A model generated the notes under the pieces. It did not search any database and was not told where the DNA came from. It saw only the letters and a list, made by a program, of their open reading frames with translations. A stretch of 62,558 nt of DNA, taken from the NCBI GenBank assembly GCA_014382705.1, contig JACNJE010000104.1, positions 46,624-109,181 of the forward strand, read 5' to 3'. This stretch comes from Verrucomicrobiota bacterium. Its GTDB lineage: Bacteria > Verrucomicrobiota > Verrucomicrobiia > Limisphaerales > UBA1096. Position 1 is the stretch's first letter, and every line of letters starts with the position of its first letter. Positions 9,013-17,145 of the stretch are shown here, piece by piece. The translations under genes and the position numbers were made by a program.

Positions 9013-9864
9013 ATGGTCGTTATTATTGGTTTTGTAGTCATCATCGGGGGTAGCTTGGCCGGGTTTTACATGGCCGGGGGGCATGTGATGCTGTTGATTC
9101 ACTGGGCCGAAGTTGTAACCATCCTTGGAATGCTTTTCGGCTGTGCGATCGTTATGGCGCCAGCCGCAGTGCTTCAGCAAGTTGTCGCCGGCGTATTGAA
9201 CACGCTAAAAGGCTCCCCTTATTCAAAGGATGATTACGAGGACTTGTTCAAGATGATGTACGAACTCTTCCAGCTTGGCCGGCGAAACGGAATGATCGCG
9301 CTGGAAGAGCATGTCATGAACCCGGAGGGAAGCTCACTTTTCAAGAAATATGATAAATTCCATACGAACGAACGAGCTGTGGATTTCTTTTGTGATGGAC
9401 TTCGACCCCTTGTTGATGGCCGGCTTAAACCGGAGCAAATAGGCCCCCTCATGGAAGCCGGCGTAAAACACATCGAACACGAAAAACACGCTCCAGTCCA
9501 TGTCATGCACCTGGTTGCTGACTCCATGCCCGCGTTTGGTATTGTTGCCGCCGTCATGGGCATCATCAACACCATGCAATACCTGAACGACACCGAAAAA
9601 GTGGGCGCCATGATCGCGGCCGCATTGTCCGGAACGTTCCTTGGCATCTTCATTTCCTACGGTGTCGTGGCCCCACTGGCAGTCAACGTTCATTTCTACA
9701 ACGAGGGCGAGACCACCTACTTGAAGGTCATCAAGGCGTCCGTCGTCGCATTCGCGCTTGGCCTCCCCCCGCTGGTTGCCTGCGAAATTGGCCGTCGCGA
9801 GATTGAACACCGCTACCAACCAAGTGCTAGCGACTTGGAGACAACACTTAAGACTGCTAAGTAA
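9013..9864 (+). CDS. motA: Flagellar motor stator protein MotA
   Basis: MotA is the membrane stator subunit that, with MotB, conducts ions and drives FliG. The 283-residue length is normal. Four hydrophobic segments are visible: residues ~3-20 and ~30-50 at the N-terminus, and ~172-192 and ~203-222 near the C-terminus. Between the pairs lies the large cytoplasmic loop with 'LEEHVMNPEGSSLF'. The signature 'PAFGIVAAVMGIINTM' precedes the third helix. The gene lies 11 bp after fliA and 6 bp before the first motB. Confidence 0.97.
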   Translation: MVVIIGFVVIIGGSLAGFYMAGGHVMLLIHWAEVVTILGMLFGCAIVMAPAAVLQQVVAGVLNTLKGSPYSKDDYEDLFKMMYELFQLGRRNGMIALEEHVMNPEGSSLFKKYDKFHTNERAVDFFCDGLRPLVDGRLKPEQIGPLMEAGVKHIEHEKHAPVHVMHLVADSMPAFGIVAAVMGIINTMQYLNDTEKVGAMIAAALSGTFLGIFISYGVVAPLAVNVHFYNEGETTYLKVIKASVVAFALGLPPLVACEIGRREIEHRYQPSASDLETTLKTAK

Positions 9865-9870
9865 TCTGTC

Positions 9871-10587
9871 ATGGCTGGCGGCGCATGGAAAGTAGCGTAT
9901 GCGGACTTTGTGACCGCACTGTTCGCCCTGTTCATGGTACTTTGGATTCTAGGCCAGGACGAGGAGGTCAAGGGTACGGTCTCCGCCCATTTCCGAGATC
10001 CCTGGCAGGCAATCACGCGAAAATCCACCCGACTCATCCAGATGCGTGAGGATGACGTGGTTTCAGCCCGCGAAAGCCACTTCAAGGGCGATACACCTGT
10101 TCAGCTTCAACACCAGCGCATCAACGAGGAGGAGGTCATCAAGACCTACATGAACAACAAGGAACTGCGGGAGAACCGCAACATAAAGATGGAGCGCGTG
10201 GACGAGGGAGTGCTTATCAATTTCTTCAACGAGACTGACCGGAACTTGTTTGACGACTCAAGCGGGGATGATCTCGCCCTGAGCGATTACGGACTCATAG
10301 CCTTGAACTCCGTCGGCGCATTGCTGGCGCGATACAATTTGAACGACGGAAAGGGCTCCCCCATCGAAATCACCGGGCACAGTCCAAAGGGTGAGGATGA
10401 TCCTTGGAGCATGTCGGCAAGACAATCAGCGCTGGTGTTTAACGAGATCCTAAGATCAGGTGTCCAGGAAAGCCAGGTCGTGAAAATCATCGGCGCAGGC
10501 GACACCGTCCTGATGGATTCAGAGAAACCCTCTGACGAGAAGAACCGTCGGTTCGAAATCCTGATTCGAACCAAGCCGGAGGAATAG
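9871..10587 (+). CDS. motB: Flagellar motor protein MotB, first copy
   Basis: MotB is the peptidoglycan-anchored stator partner of MotA. The 238-residue product has the single helix 'YADFVTALFALFMVLWIL' (about residues 10-27) with the ion-binding Asp at about residue 12. It is followed by the plug and linker region and an OmpA-like C-terminal domain with 'IEITGHSPKG' and 'KNRRFEI'. The protein begins only a few residues before the helix. The in-frame MotA stop codon lies just upstream, so the usual ~25-residue cytoplasmic tail cannot be present. A second, more divergent copy follows directly. Confidence 0.95.
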   Translation: MAGGAWKVAYADFVTALFALFMVLWILGQDEEVKGTVSAHFRDPWQAITRKSTRLIQMREDDVVSARESHFKGDTPVQLQHQRINEEEVIKTYMNNKELRENRNIKMERVDEGVLINFFNETDRNLFDDSSGDDLALSDYGLIALNSVGALLARYNLNDGKGSPIEITGHSPKGEDDPWSMSARQSALVFNEILRSGVQESQVVKIIGAGDTVLMDSEKPSDEKNRRFEILIRTKPEE

Positions 10588-10593
10588 GAGACA

Positions 10594-11298
10594 ATGGGTG
10601 GTGCATGGAAAGTGGCGTATGCGGATCTCGTGACGGGCCTTTTTGCACTGTTCATGTGCCTGTGGTTGACCTCCGTCGATGAGGAGGCCATGTCTGAAAT
10701 CTCCAAGTATTTCAAGAACCCGAACACCGTGATGAAGCAGGCCACCCCGGGAATGATCGACACCAAGAATACGAATGTCGCCAAGTCCCGTAAGGCGCAA
10801 TTCACAAGCCCCGCGCTGACCCCAAGAAACCTGGTGCGAAAAACCACTGAGGACATCGAAAAGTCATTCGTGCAAAGCCCTGAATTCCAGGAAAACAAAA
10901 ACATGCACATCGAGGTAATCGATGAAGGCGTGAAGGTAAGCCTCTTCAACACGCCCCAAAGAGATATTTTTGGTGAGGGCGAAAAAGAACTCTCGACCTA
11001 CGGGGAGGTTGTGATTGACAGTCTTGGCACCTGGTTGAGCCGCGAACACGACCGCTTTGGCGAGCCCCTGGAGGATGTAGAGATCGAAATCGAGGGACAT
11101 TCCGCCACAGACGCCGAGGGCGACGGATGGGCAGAGTCCATTGAGCAGGCTGTTGAGATTCGCAAAAGATTGATCAATGAAAACGGGGTGGACGCTGCAA
11201 ACATCAAACGAGTGGTTGGCTACGGCCCCAAAAAAGCGACCGAGGACAAGCCGCAATCCAGCAAGTCTGTCTCCATCATCATACGGGAGAAAAAATAG
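10594..11298 (+). CDS. MotB paralogue with altered OmpA-like domain
   Basis: This 234-residue MotB-like protein repeats the start of the first copy (GGAWKVAYAD) and the ion-binding Asp in 'YADLVTGLFALFMCLWL'. Its linker is different. In the C-terminal domain the peptidoglycan-binding signature is eroded: 'IEIEGHSATD' remains, but the NRR of 'NRRxEI' is replaced by SKS. The start ATG has a good GGAG Shine-Dalgarno, and the preceding motB stop codon is in frame nine bases upstream, so the short N-terminus is real. It may form mixed stators with the first MotB or act as a modulator; that is inference. Confidence 0.88.
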   Translation: MGGAWKVAYADLVTGLFALFMCLWLTSVDEEAMSEISKYFKNPNTVMKQATPGMIDTKNTNVAKSRKAQFTSPALTPRNLVRKTTEDIEKSFVQSPEFQENKNMHIEVIDEGVKVSLFNTPQRDIFGEGEKELSTYGEVVIDSLGTWLSREHDRFGEPLEDVEIEIEGHSATDAEGDGWAESIEQAVEIRKRLINENGVDAANIKRVVGYGPKKATEDKPQSSKSVSIIIREKK

Positions 11299-11315
11299 TC
11301 CACCCCAAGAAATTT

Positions 11316-11684
11316 ATGTCGGAATTTGTTCCCAAGATCACAGGTGACCTCGGCAATGCGAGCGCTGATAGCCCAGGCGAAGACTCAACAACCTTTACAC
11401 CAAAACAGCAGAGCGTGGAGTCGCAATCCTCTTCAGAGCAAAGCGCCAACGACACCGGCTTCAAGAATAAACAGGCAGAGGAACTGCCGACCATCGCCCC
11501 CGGCGACGCTAAGCCGCTGAAAAACATCCAGGTTCCTGCGGACAAAGCCGAGGATCCCGTTGAGGCTTCAGGCGACACGGCCCACAGCCCCAAGGTGAAC
11601 ATCGTCCGCGATGGCGACAAAATCACGCAAATCATTGTCGGATGTAAATGCGGCGAAACAATTCCCTTGGATTGCGTTTATTAG
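11316..11684 (+). CDS. Small CxCGE-tail protein of the motility operon
   Basis: I do not recognise a named family. The 122-residue product has a long low-complexity N-terminal part (about residues 1-90, rich in Ser, Asp, Glu, Ala and Pro). It ends in a compact C-terminus with 'VRDGDKITQIIVGCKCGETI' followed by PLDCVY, so three Cys sit in a CxCGE..xxDC arrangement. This could be a small metal-binding or adaptor segment. The gene lies 17 bp after the second motB and probably ends the operon. Confidence 0.6.
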   Translation: MSEFVPKITGDLGNASADSPGEDSTTFTPKQQSVESQSSSEQSANDTGFKNKQAEELPTIAPGDAKPLKNIQVPADKAEDPVEASGDTAHSPKVNIVRDGDKITQIIVGCKCGETIPLDCVY

Positions 11685-11732
11685 GATTGGCTTTTTCAAA
11701 AGACCTCCACCCTTTACGATTCGCTCGGCCGC

Positions 11733-14600
11733 TTGGCCAATGAAGTGAATCAAGACAACACCCTCCCCACCCCGGTTCCGGGCCAACGATGGGCCAGCAA
11801 TCTGGAACCTGAACTTGGCTTGGGAATCATCCGGTCGATCGAGAACCAATCTGTGCTCGTCTCCTTTCCTGCCTGTGAAGAGACACGGCGCTACTCCCGG
11901 GAGTCCTCGCCCCTTTATCGGGTCCGCTTTCAAACCGGAGCGACTGTTCGCAGCGAGACAGGCGCTGACTGCACCGTGACGAGAATTTCAGAGTCGGATG
12001 GATTGCTGACATATCATGGAGAAAACTTCGCACTGCCTGAGCAGGAACTGCATGCCAGCATGACAAACCGGAGTCCCGTAGCGCGCTTGCTGCGAGGCCA
12101 AACGACTGACAACGCTCTTTTCGAGCTTCGGCTAAACGCCATGAAAATGATGTTTCGTTGGCGCAAATCCCCTGTTCGCGGACTGTTTGGAGGCAAAATT
12201 GAGTTGATCCCACATCAGATTTTCGTTGCCCATGAGGTGTCCAGTCGACAACTGCCCAGGGTCTTGCTTGCAGACGAGGTCGGCCTGGGAAAAACCATCG
12301 AGGCGTGCCTGATTCTCAATCGATTGCTTGCGTGCGGCCGGGCTAAACGGGTTTTGATCCTCCTCCCGAACCCGCTTGTGAACCAATGGTTCGTAGAGCT
12401 CCTCCGCCGTTTTAATCTCTTGTTCAGCATTTTTGATGAGGAACGCTGCTGCGCCATCGAATCCGGCCAGCCCAGTTTCAACCCATTTGAAGACGATCAA
12501 CTCCTGATTGCCGACATCGACTGGCTGGCCAAGTCGCCCAAGCGAACGGAACAGGCAGTCCAAGCCCCTTGGGACCTGCTGATCGTAGACGAGGCACACC
12601 ACCTTGAATGGGATCCCGACAAGCCAAGCGCCAAATACCTGCTTGCCCAAGCGCTTGGCCAACGAGCCGAAGGTCTGCTGCTGTTAACCGCCACCCCACA
12701 ACAGTTGGGACTGGAAAGCCACTTCGCCCGGTTGCACCTGCTCGATCCAGCACGCTTTTCCATCTTCGCGGCATTCAGGGACGAGACGAATCAATACAAG
12801 CCAGTTGCAAAACTTTGCAAGAAACTGATCGACAACGAGTCACTAAGCATCGTCGAACTTGAACAGTTCCCCTGCGGCGACTCCCTTTTGGCCGAGGCCA
12901 AGCGCGAGTTGGCCAAGGGCAAAACCTTGGGCAAGCAAACAAGGGAAAGATTAATCCGAGACCTCGCTGACCGGCACGGAACTGGCCGGGTGCTGTTCCG
13001 GAATACGCGTAAGACCATCCGCGGATTCCCCAAGCGCTTGGCCAAGCTTAACGAACTGCCCCCTGCAGACACGACCACGGACAATGACGCAGGCCAAGCC
13101 GAGTTCGCATTCGACATTGGCCTCTCCGAAACGGAGCCAAGCCACGAGTATGACAACGACGAACGGATCGAGTGGTTGATGAAGCTTTTGCAAAAGAATG
13201 CAACCGAGAAGATTCTAATTATCTGCTGCACAAAGGCCAAAGTCATCGCGATCGAGGCAGCGGTTAGAAACAGGGCGAACCTGAAAATCGGCATATTTCA
13301 TGAAGATTTGACCCTCATTCAACGGGACAGAAATGCCGCTTGGTTTGCCGAAGAAGACGGCGCCAGGCTCTTGATCTGCTCCGAAATCGGCAGCGAAGGC
13401 AGGAACTTTCAGTTTTGCCGTCATCTGGTGTTTTTTGATCTCCCGCTGAATCCGGAATTAATCGAACAACGAATTGGGCGACTGGATCGCATCGGGCAGA
13501 AGGACAACATCGAAATCCATGTTCCCTTCGGCAAATCGAGCGACCGGTCGGTCTTGGCCTATTGGATGCACCGGGGTCTGAATGTATTCGAGGAGTGCAT
13601 TCTGGGCGGTGAAAATCTGTTGAATGAATTCGAAGAGCGATTGCGCCACTGCTTCCGGGAACCGTCGTCGAGCTTACCGCAGTTGATTGAAGACACAGAC
13701 CAAAGCCGCAAGAGACTCAGTGTGAAGCTTCAGGAAGGCACAGACCGATTGCTTGAGATCAACTCCCACTCGAGCGCGATATCAAATGAGCTGATCCGTG
13801 AGATCCAACATACCGAGACGTCGACAGAATTGGAGGAGTTCGCCCTTCGGCTTTTTGATTTCATGGGACTTGGCATAGACGACATCGGGCCACGCACCTA
13901 TCGAATCTCCCAAACCGGCAGGCTGCCGATAAACCTGCCCGGCAACCGGGACGGAGCCGCCGCTTTAACATTCGACCGAGCTCGAGCCGTTTCAAGGGAT
14001 GATCTGATGTATGTCTCTCTGGATCACCCCATCATTTCCGCCTGTGTTGAGCAATTGCTTGGCTTGGACGTCGGCACTGCTGTTTTTGCACACTGGAAAT
14101 CGGACTCCTCCCCGACGCTTTTGATGGAGTCTGTTTTTGTGCTGGAGTGCATTGCCCCGGCAAAATGGAATGCGGATCGTTTTCTACCGCCCACGCCAAT
14201 CCGAATAGTCATCAATCATCGCGGCAAGCCAGAACTTGGCCGGGACGGCGAATACATCACAATGCCCAACACGTTGCGAGATGGCCCCGCCCACTTGATT
14301 CCCGATTTTCCCGAAATTAGGAAACTGATTCAACCCATGGCGCAAGCCAGTGAATCGTTGGCAGCGGAGCAAGCCGGTGAACTGAAACAGTTCGCCATCG
14401 GTGTCATGGACGAAAAACTCTCAACCGAAATACAGCGCCTAAACAGCTTGGCAAAAGTCAATGCAACCGTCCGGCCGGAGGAATTGTCTCTGTTAAAAGA
14501 AGAGCAATTGAACCTTCAGAATAACCTCGCTCAAGCCCGTTTCCGCCTTGATTCAATCAGATTGGCATGGAAAGGAGACATGGAGAGGCTGAAGAGCTAA
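11733..14600 (+). CDS. RapA-like SNF2 family helicase/ATPase
   Basis: RapA binds RNA polymerase and uses ATP to recycle it. The 955-residue product matches the RapA layout. It has an N-terminal SH3-like region ('PGQRWASNLEPELGLGII', residues ~12-30), then SNF2 motifs: Walker A 'LLADEVGLGKTIEACLIL' near residue 180, DEAH as 'VDEAHHLEWD' near 285, 'LLTATPQQLG' near 320. A helicase C domain follows ('GSEGRNFQFCRHLVFFDLPL' near 555, 'QRIGRLDRIGQK' near 590), then a RapA-type C-terminal region. The start is uncertain. TTG at 11733 lies inside a CTTGGCCAA palindrome copy, and an in-frame GTG follows at 11745; neither has a clear Shine-Dalgarno. Confidence 0.88.
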   Translation: MANEVNQDNTLPTPVPGQRWASNLEPELGLGIIRSIENQSVLVSFPACEETRRYSRESSPLYRVRFQTGATVRSETGADCTVTRISESDGLLTYHGENFALPEQELHASMTNRSPVARLLRGQTTDNALFELRLNAMKMMFRWRKSPVRGLFGGKIELIPHQIFVAHEVSSRQLPRVLLADEVGLGKTIEACLILNRLLACGRAKRVLILLPNPLVNQWFVELLRRFNLLFSIFDEERCCAIESGQPSFNPFEDDQLLIADIDWLAKSPKRTEQAVQAPWDLLIVDEAHHLEWDPDKPSAKYLLAQALGQRAEGLLLLTATPQQLGLESHFARLHLLDPARFSIFAAFRDETNQYKPVAKLCKKLIDNESLSIVELEQFPCGDSLLAEAKRELAKGKTLGKQTRERLIRDLADRHGTGRVLFRNTRKTIRGFPKRLAKLNELPPADTTTDNDAGQAEFAFDIGLSETEPSHEYDNDERIEWLMKLLQKNATEKILIICCTKAKVIAIEAAVRNRANLKIGIFHEDLTLIQRDRNAAWFAEEDGARLLICSEIGSEGRNFQFCRHLVFFDLPLNPELIEQRIGRLDRIGQKDNIEIHVPFGKSSDRSVLAYWMHRGLNVFEECILGGENLLNEFEERLRHCFREPSSSLPQLIEDTDQSRKRLSVKLQEGTDRLLEINSHSSAISNELIREIQHTETSTELEEFALRLFDFMGLGIDDIGPRTYRISQTGRLPINLPGNRDGAAALTFDRARAVSRDDLMYVSLDHPIISACVEQLLGLDVGTAVFAHWKSDSSPTLLMESVFVLECIAPAKWNADRFLPPTPIRIVINHRGKPELGRDGEYITMPNTLRDGPAHLIPDFPEIRKLIQPMAQASESLAAEQAGELKQFAIGVMDEKLSTEIQRLNSLAKVNATVRPEELSLLKEEQLNLQNNLAQARFRLDSIRLAWKGDMERLKS

Positions 14601-14618
14601 CTTTCACACCGTTTTTAC

Positions 14619-14645
14619 TTAAGTTTCGGTGATTCTTACCGAGTA
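14619..14645 (+). promoter_or_regulatory. Candidate sigma-28 (FliA) promoter
   Basis: The sequence TTAAGTTT (14619-14626), eleven bases, then ACCGAGTA (14638-14645) matches the FliA consensus TAAAGTTT-N11-GCCGATAA at 7 of 8 and 5 of 8 positions with exact spacing. It lies just upstream of the gene at 14666. A FliA homologue is encoded at 8183-9001, so the regulator is present. Confidence 0.45.
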
Positions 14646-14665
14646 TACAACGAGGTGATTCGCCA

Positions 14666-15403
14666 ATGACCACGACAGTCACAACGAACCTTACGCCAAT
14701 GAATGTCACCGCCTCCCTCGAGGCATCGGATCATTCAGCCGGCGATTCGTTCTGGCAGCGAAATGGAGGGCGAGGCGAAGAAAAAAGACAAAAACAAACT
14801 AGAAAAAAAGGGTTTTTTGAAGGCTCCGTTTCGGCGGAGACTTGGGGGATTTATGCCGATTTGGCTGGCCTGATGAATGCCATTTGCCTGCTGCAAACAC
14901 AAAGTGTATTCCTATACCAAGCGAAATCAGCAGTCGAAAGGTTGGAACGGTTATCCAATCAACCAAAAACAGGCGAAAGAAAAATGGATCAAACCACAAC
15001 GTCAGCCGAATTGACTGCTTTTATTGCTGATGTACTCCATAAAACCCAGCATAAAACAGACTTGAACGAAGATGAGTCTGCTACGAATACTCTCGAATAT
15101 GATCCAGCTAAACGATTGCACTCGAAGACATTAAACCATCGCACAGATTGGAGTGATTTTGGTGATCTGATCCAATACAGGATAGAATTGTTGGAAAACG
15201 AAAAAGAACACCTACTGGGACTTGCTCGAAGTGCTCGCTTGAGGATTGAAGAAAGCAATCATTCCATTATGAATACTGAACTACAAAGCTTAAGCGATGC
15301 AACCAATCGGACTCTGGATGAACTTAATACCCAATCATTTAAGGCCTTTCATAGCCAAACCATTAGACTTCCCAAAAAAGTTCTCAGCCTTATAAACAAC
15401 TGA
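14666..15403 (+). CDS. Uncharacterised protein upstream of fliW
   Basis: I do not recognise this 245-residue protein. The ATG follows a GAGGTGA Shine-Dalgarno at normal spacing and a candidate FliA promoter. The N-terminal 50 residues are polar and basic (KRQKQTRKKG). A helical segment around residues 58-95 includes 'GLMNAICLLQTQSVFLYQAK'. The second half (residues ~150-235) is highly helical and charged, with a coiled-coil look ('YRIELLENEKEHLLGLARSA'). Placement between rapA and the fliW-csrA-flagellin block, and the candidate promoter, suggest a role in filament assembly, for example as a chaperone; this is inference. Base composition is more A+T-rich than most of the window. Confidence 0.6.
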   Translation: MTTTVTTNLTPMNVTASLEASDHSAGDSFWQRNGGRGEEKRQKQTRKKGFFEGSVSAETWGIYADLAGLMNAICLLQTQSVFLYQAKSAVERLERLSNQPKTGERKMDQTTTSAELTAFIADVLHKTQHKTDLNEDESATNTLEYDPAKRLHSKTLNHRTDWSDFGDLIQYRIELLENEKEHLLGLARSARLRIEESNHSIMNTELQSLSDATNRTLDELNTQSFKAFHSQTIRLPKKVLSLINN

Positions 15404-15518
15404 TTCTGGCGGATTCGCTTAATACCAGCACCACATCGACCGCCCATACCAAGATCCTAAAAGTCCTTAAAGGGCCTGATTTGATGGGATTACATTCAAC
15501 TACCATCGAGTAAATAGG

Positions 15519-15535
15519 TTGGCATGACCTCTGCT
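15519..15535 (+). promoter_or_regulatory. Candidate sigma-54 promoter upstream of fliW
   Basis: TTGGCATG, four bases, then CTGCT fits the -24/-12 consensus with correct spacing, and it is nearly identical to the element before flgB. The predicted start is only about 3 bases before the ATG at 15549, so the fliW mRNA would be close to leaderless if this is functional. Confidence 0.4.
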
Positions 15536-15548
15536 TGCTCTGGTGTGT

Positions 15549-15986
15549 ATGCTGACGCTTCAGGAAAACAAGGCGCAGAATAGAATCGAGAGCGAGGAGG
15601 TATCTTTTCCTCTAAATCTGGCATTCCCTTCAGGTATTTTAGGATTTGAGGAAGTAAAAGAATACGTTCTTCAACCTTTGCCCGACTTGGATCCGTTTTT
15701 TTGGATGGAAGGGGTTACAGGCAAAAAGCATGCCTTTCTCCTAGTACCGCCAACCCACGTCCTTGAATCGTATTCAATAGAGTTAAACCGGGAGGATGTT
15801 GACTTCCTGGATCTGCAAAACTCCGAGGATGCCCTGATATTTAATATCGTCACCTACGGCCCAAATCAAACCATGACGGTAAACCTTAAAGGGCCCATTT
15901 TGGTCAACCGTCACACGATGGTCGCCAAACAAGTCGTCCCAATAAACGCAGTAGAATTGCCCACGACGTTTCCCTTGAATAATTAG
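15549..15986 (+). CDS. fliW: Flagellar assembly factor FliW
   Basis: FliW binds both flagellin and CsrA. When free flagellin is low, FliW sequesters CsrA and so relieves repression of flagellin translation. The product is 145 residues from the ATG at 15549, or 147 from the GTG at 15543. The conserved FliW patterns are present: 'FPSGILGFEEVKEYVL' (about residues 27-42), 'PFFWMEG' (about 50-56), and 'TMTVNLKGPILVN' (about 110-122). The gene lies 34 bp before csrA and is followed by two flagellin genes, the standard arrangement for this partner-switch circuit. Confidence 0.93.
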   Translation: MLTLQENKAQNRIESEEVSFPLNLAFPSGILGFEEVKEYVLQPLPDLDPFFWMEGVTGKKHAFLLVPPTHVLESYSIELNREDVDFLDLQNSEDALIFNIVTYGPNQTMTVNLKGPILVNRHTMVAKQVVPINAVELPTTFPLNN

Positions 15987-16020
15987 AGCAATTTACAAAT
16001 GCGTGCACTAACTAATAGTC

Positions 16021-16245
16021 ATGTTGGTTTTATCGAGAAAAACGAACGAGAGCATCGTAATCGATGGGAAAATATTCTTGAATATACTTCGACTCGAAGG
16101 GGATTCAGTCAAGGTCGGGGTCAATGCCCCCAAGGATGTAACCGTCCTCCGAAAGGAAATATATGACGAGATTCTTGAAAGCAACAAGGCGGCTGCGGCT
16201 GTCCCCGCCAAAAAAGATCTTCAATTGATTCTAGGTAACAAGTGA
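16021..16245 (+). CDS. csrA: Carbon storage regulator CsrA
   Basis: CsrA is a small RNA-binding dimer that represses translation by binding GGA-containing leaders. The 74-residue product starts 'MLVLSRKTNESIVIDG' and contains 'VKVGVNAPKDVTVLRKEIYD' (residues ~32-51), which matches the family closely, including the RNA-binding strand and the 'VxRxE' motif. The C-terminal tail (residues 58-74) is typical in length. FliW upstream and flagellin genes downstream indicate that flagellin mRNA is a main target. Confidence 0.97.
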   Translation: MLVLSRKTNESIVIDGKIFLNILRLEGDSVKVGVNAPKDVTVLRKEIYDEILESNKAAAAVPAKKDLQLILGNK

Positions 16246-16277
16246 GATCGAGCAAGCCGTCGTAACAGTTTACAGCT

Positions 16278-17093
16278 ATGATAATCAATACGAACATCGA
16301 AGCATTAAGGACGACCAATATCCTGAATGAAAGTCACAACCTGCTGGCACGCTCTCTGGCGAGGCTCAGTTCTGGGGCAAAGATAGTGAAGCCCTCGGAT
16401 GATGCTGCAGGGTTGGCCGTATCATCCAGGTTAAAAGGGCAAATCAGCCGTGTTGATTCCGCCCTATCCAACGTCAGCAACGGCATGTCATGGACACAAA
16501 CACAGGATGGGTTCATGAAAACATTGGAGGGAGCGTTCCGCCGTATGGGTGAGTTGGCAATGCTTTCGTTGGACAGAACCAAATCCGATGACGACCGAGA
16601 GCTTTATCAGTCTGAGTTCGCCCAACTCCAAAGCTTCGTCAGTTCCACAGCCTCGAAGGAATTTAATGGAGTGAGCCTCTTCAACGCAACTTCACTGCCT
16701 GTTACAATTGACTCTGATGGTAATACCTTTGATTCCACGCCAATAGATGTAACCGGCAACAACTCATATGCATTTGCAATTAACACTACATCTTCCGGCA
16801 TCGGAAACACGACCAGTGCAGCGACGGCATTGACCCTGGTTAAAGATGCCATTGGCCGTGTGGCCGTGGATCGCGCCAGTCTTGGCGCGGTTCAGGCGCG
16901 ATTAAATTTTTCCCGCGAACAGCTTAATGTCACGAAAGAAAATCTTTCCTCTGCTGTCTCCAGAATCGTTGACATTGACGTTGCTGAAGAGGCAACACAA
17001 TACGCAAAATACCAGATTTTAGTGCAGTCGGGCACCTCAATGCTGGCACAAGCCAACACCCTTCCGCAGGCAGCACTACAACTACTGAGATAA
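16278..17093 (+). CDS. Flagellin, first copy
   Basis: This filament subunit has 271 residues. The N-terminal D0/D1 region starts 'MIINTNIEALRTTNILNESH' and includes 'LSSGAKIVKPSDDAAGLAVS' (about residues 31-50). The C-terminal D1/D0 region has 'VDIDVAEEATQYAKYQILVQ' and ends with the usual 'QANTLPQAALQLLR'. The central part is short, so the large exposed D2/D3 domains are missing and the filament surface must be simple. A Shine-Dalgarno is not obvious. The second flagellin follows after 52 bp. Confidence 0.96.
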   Translation: MIINTNIEALRTTNILNESHNLLARSLARLSSGAKIVKPSDDAAGLAVSSRLKGQISRVDSALSNVSNGMSWTQTQDGFMKTLEGAFRRMGELAMLSLDRTKSDDDRELYQSEFAQLQSFVSSTASKEFNGVSLFNATSLPVTIDSDGNTFDSTPIDVTGNNSYAFAINTTSSGIGNTTSAATALTLVKDAIGRVAVDRASLGAVQARLNFSREQLNVTKENLSSAVSRIVDIDVAEEATQYAKYQILVQSGTSMLAQANTLPQAALQLLR

Positions 17094-17145
17094 AGTGGGG
17101 GGGTGACCCGAAAAAAAGCCACGAGACAAGAACAACACCCATTCC

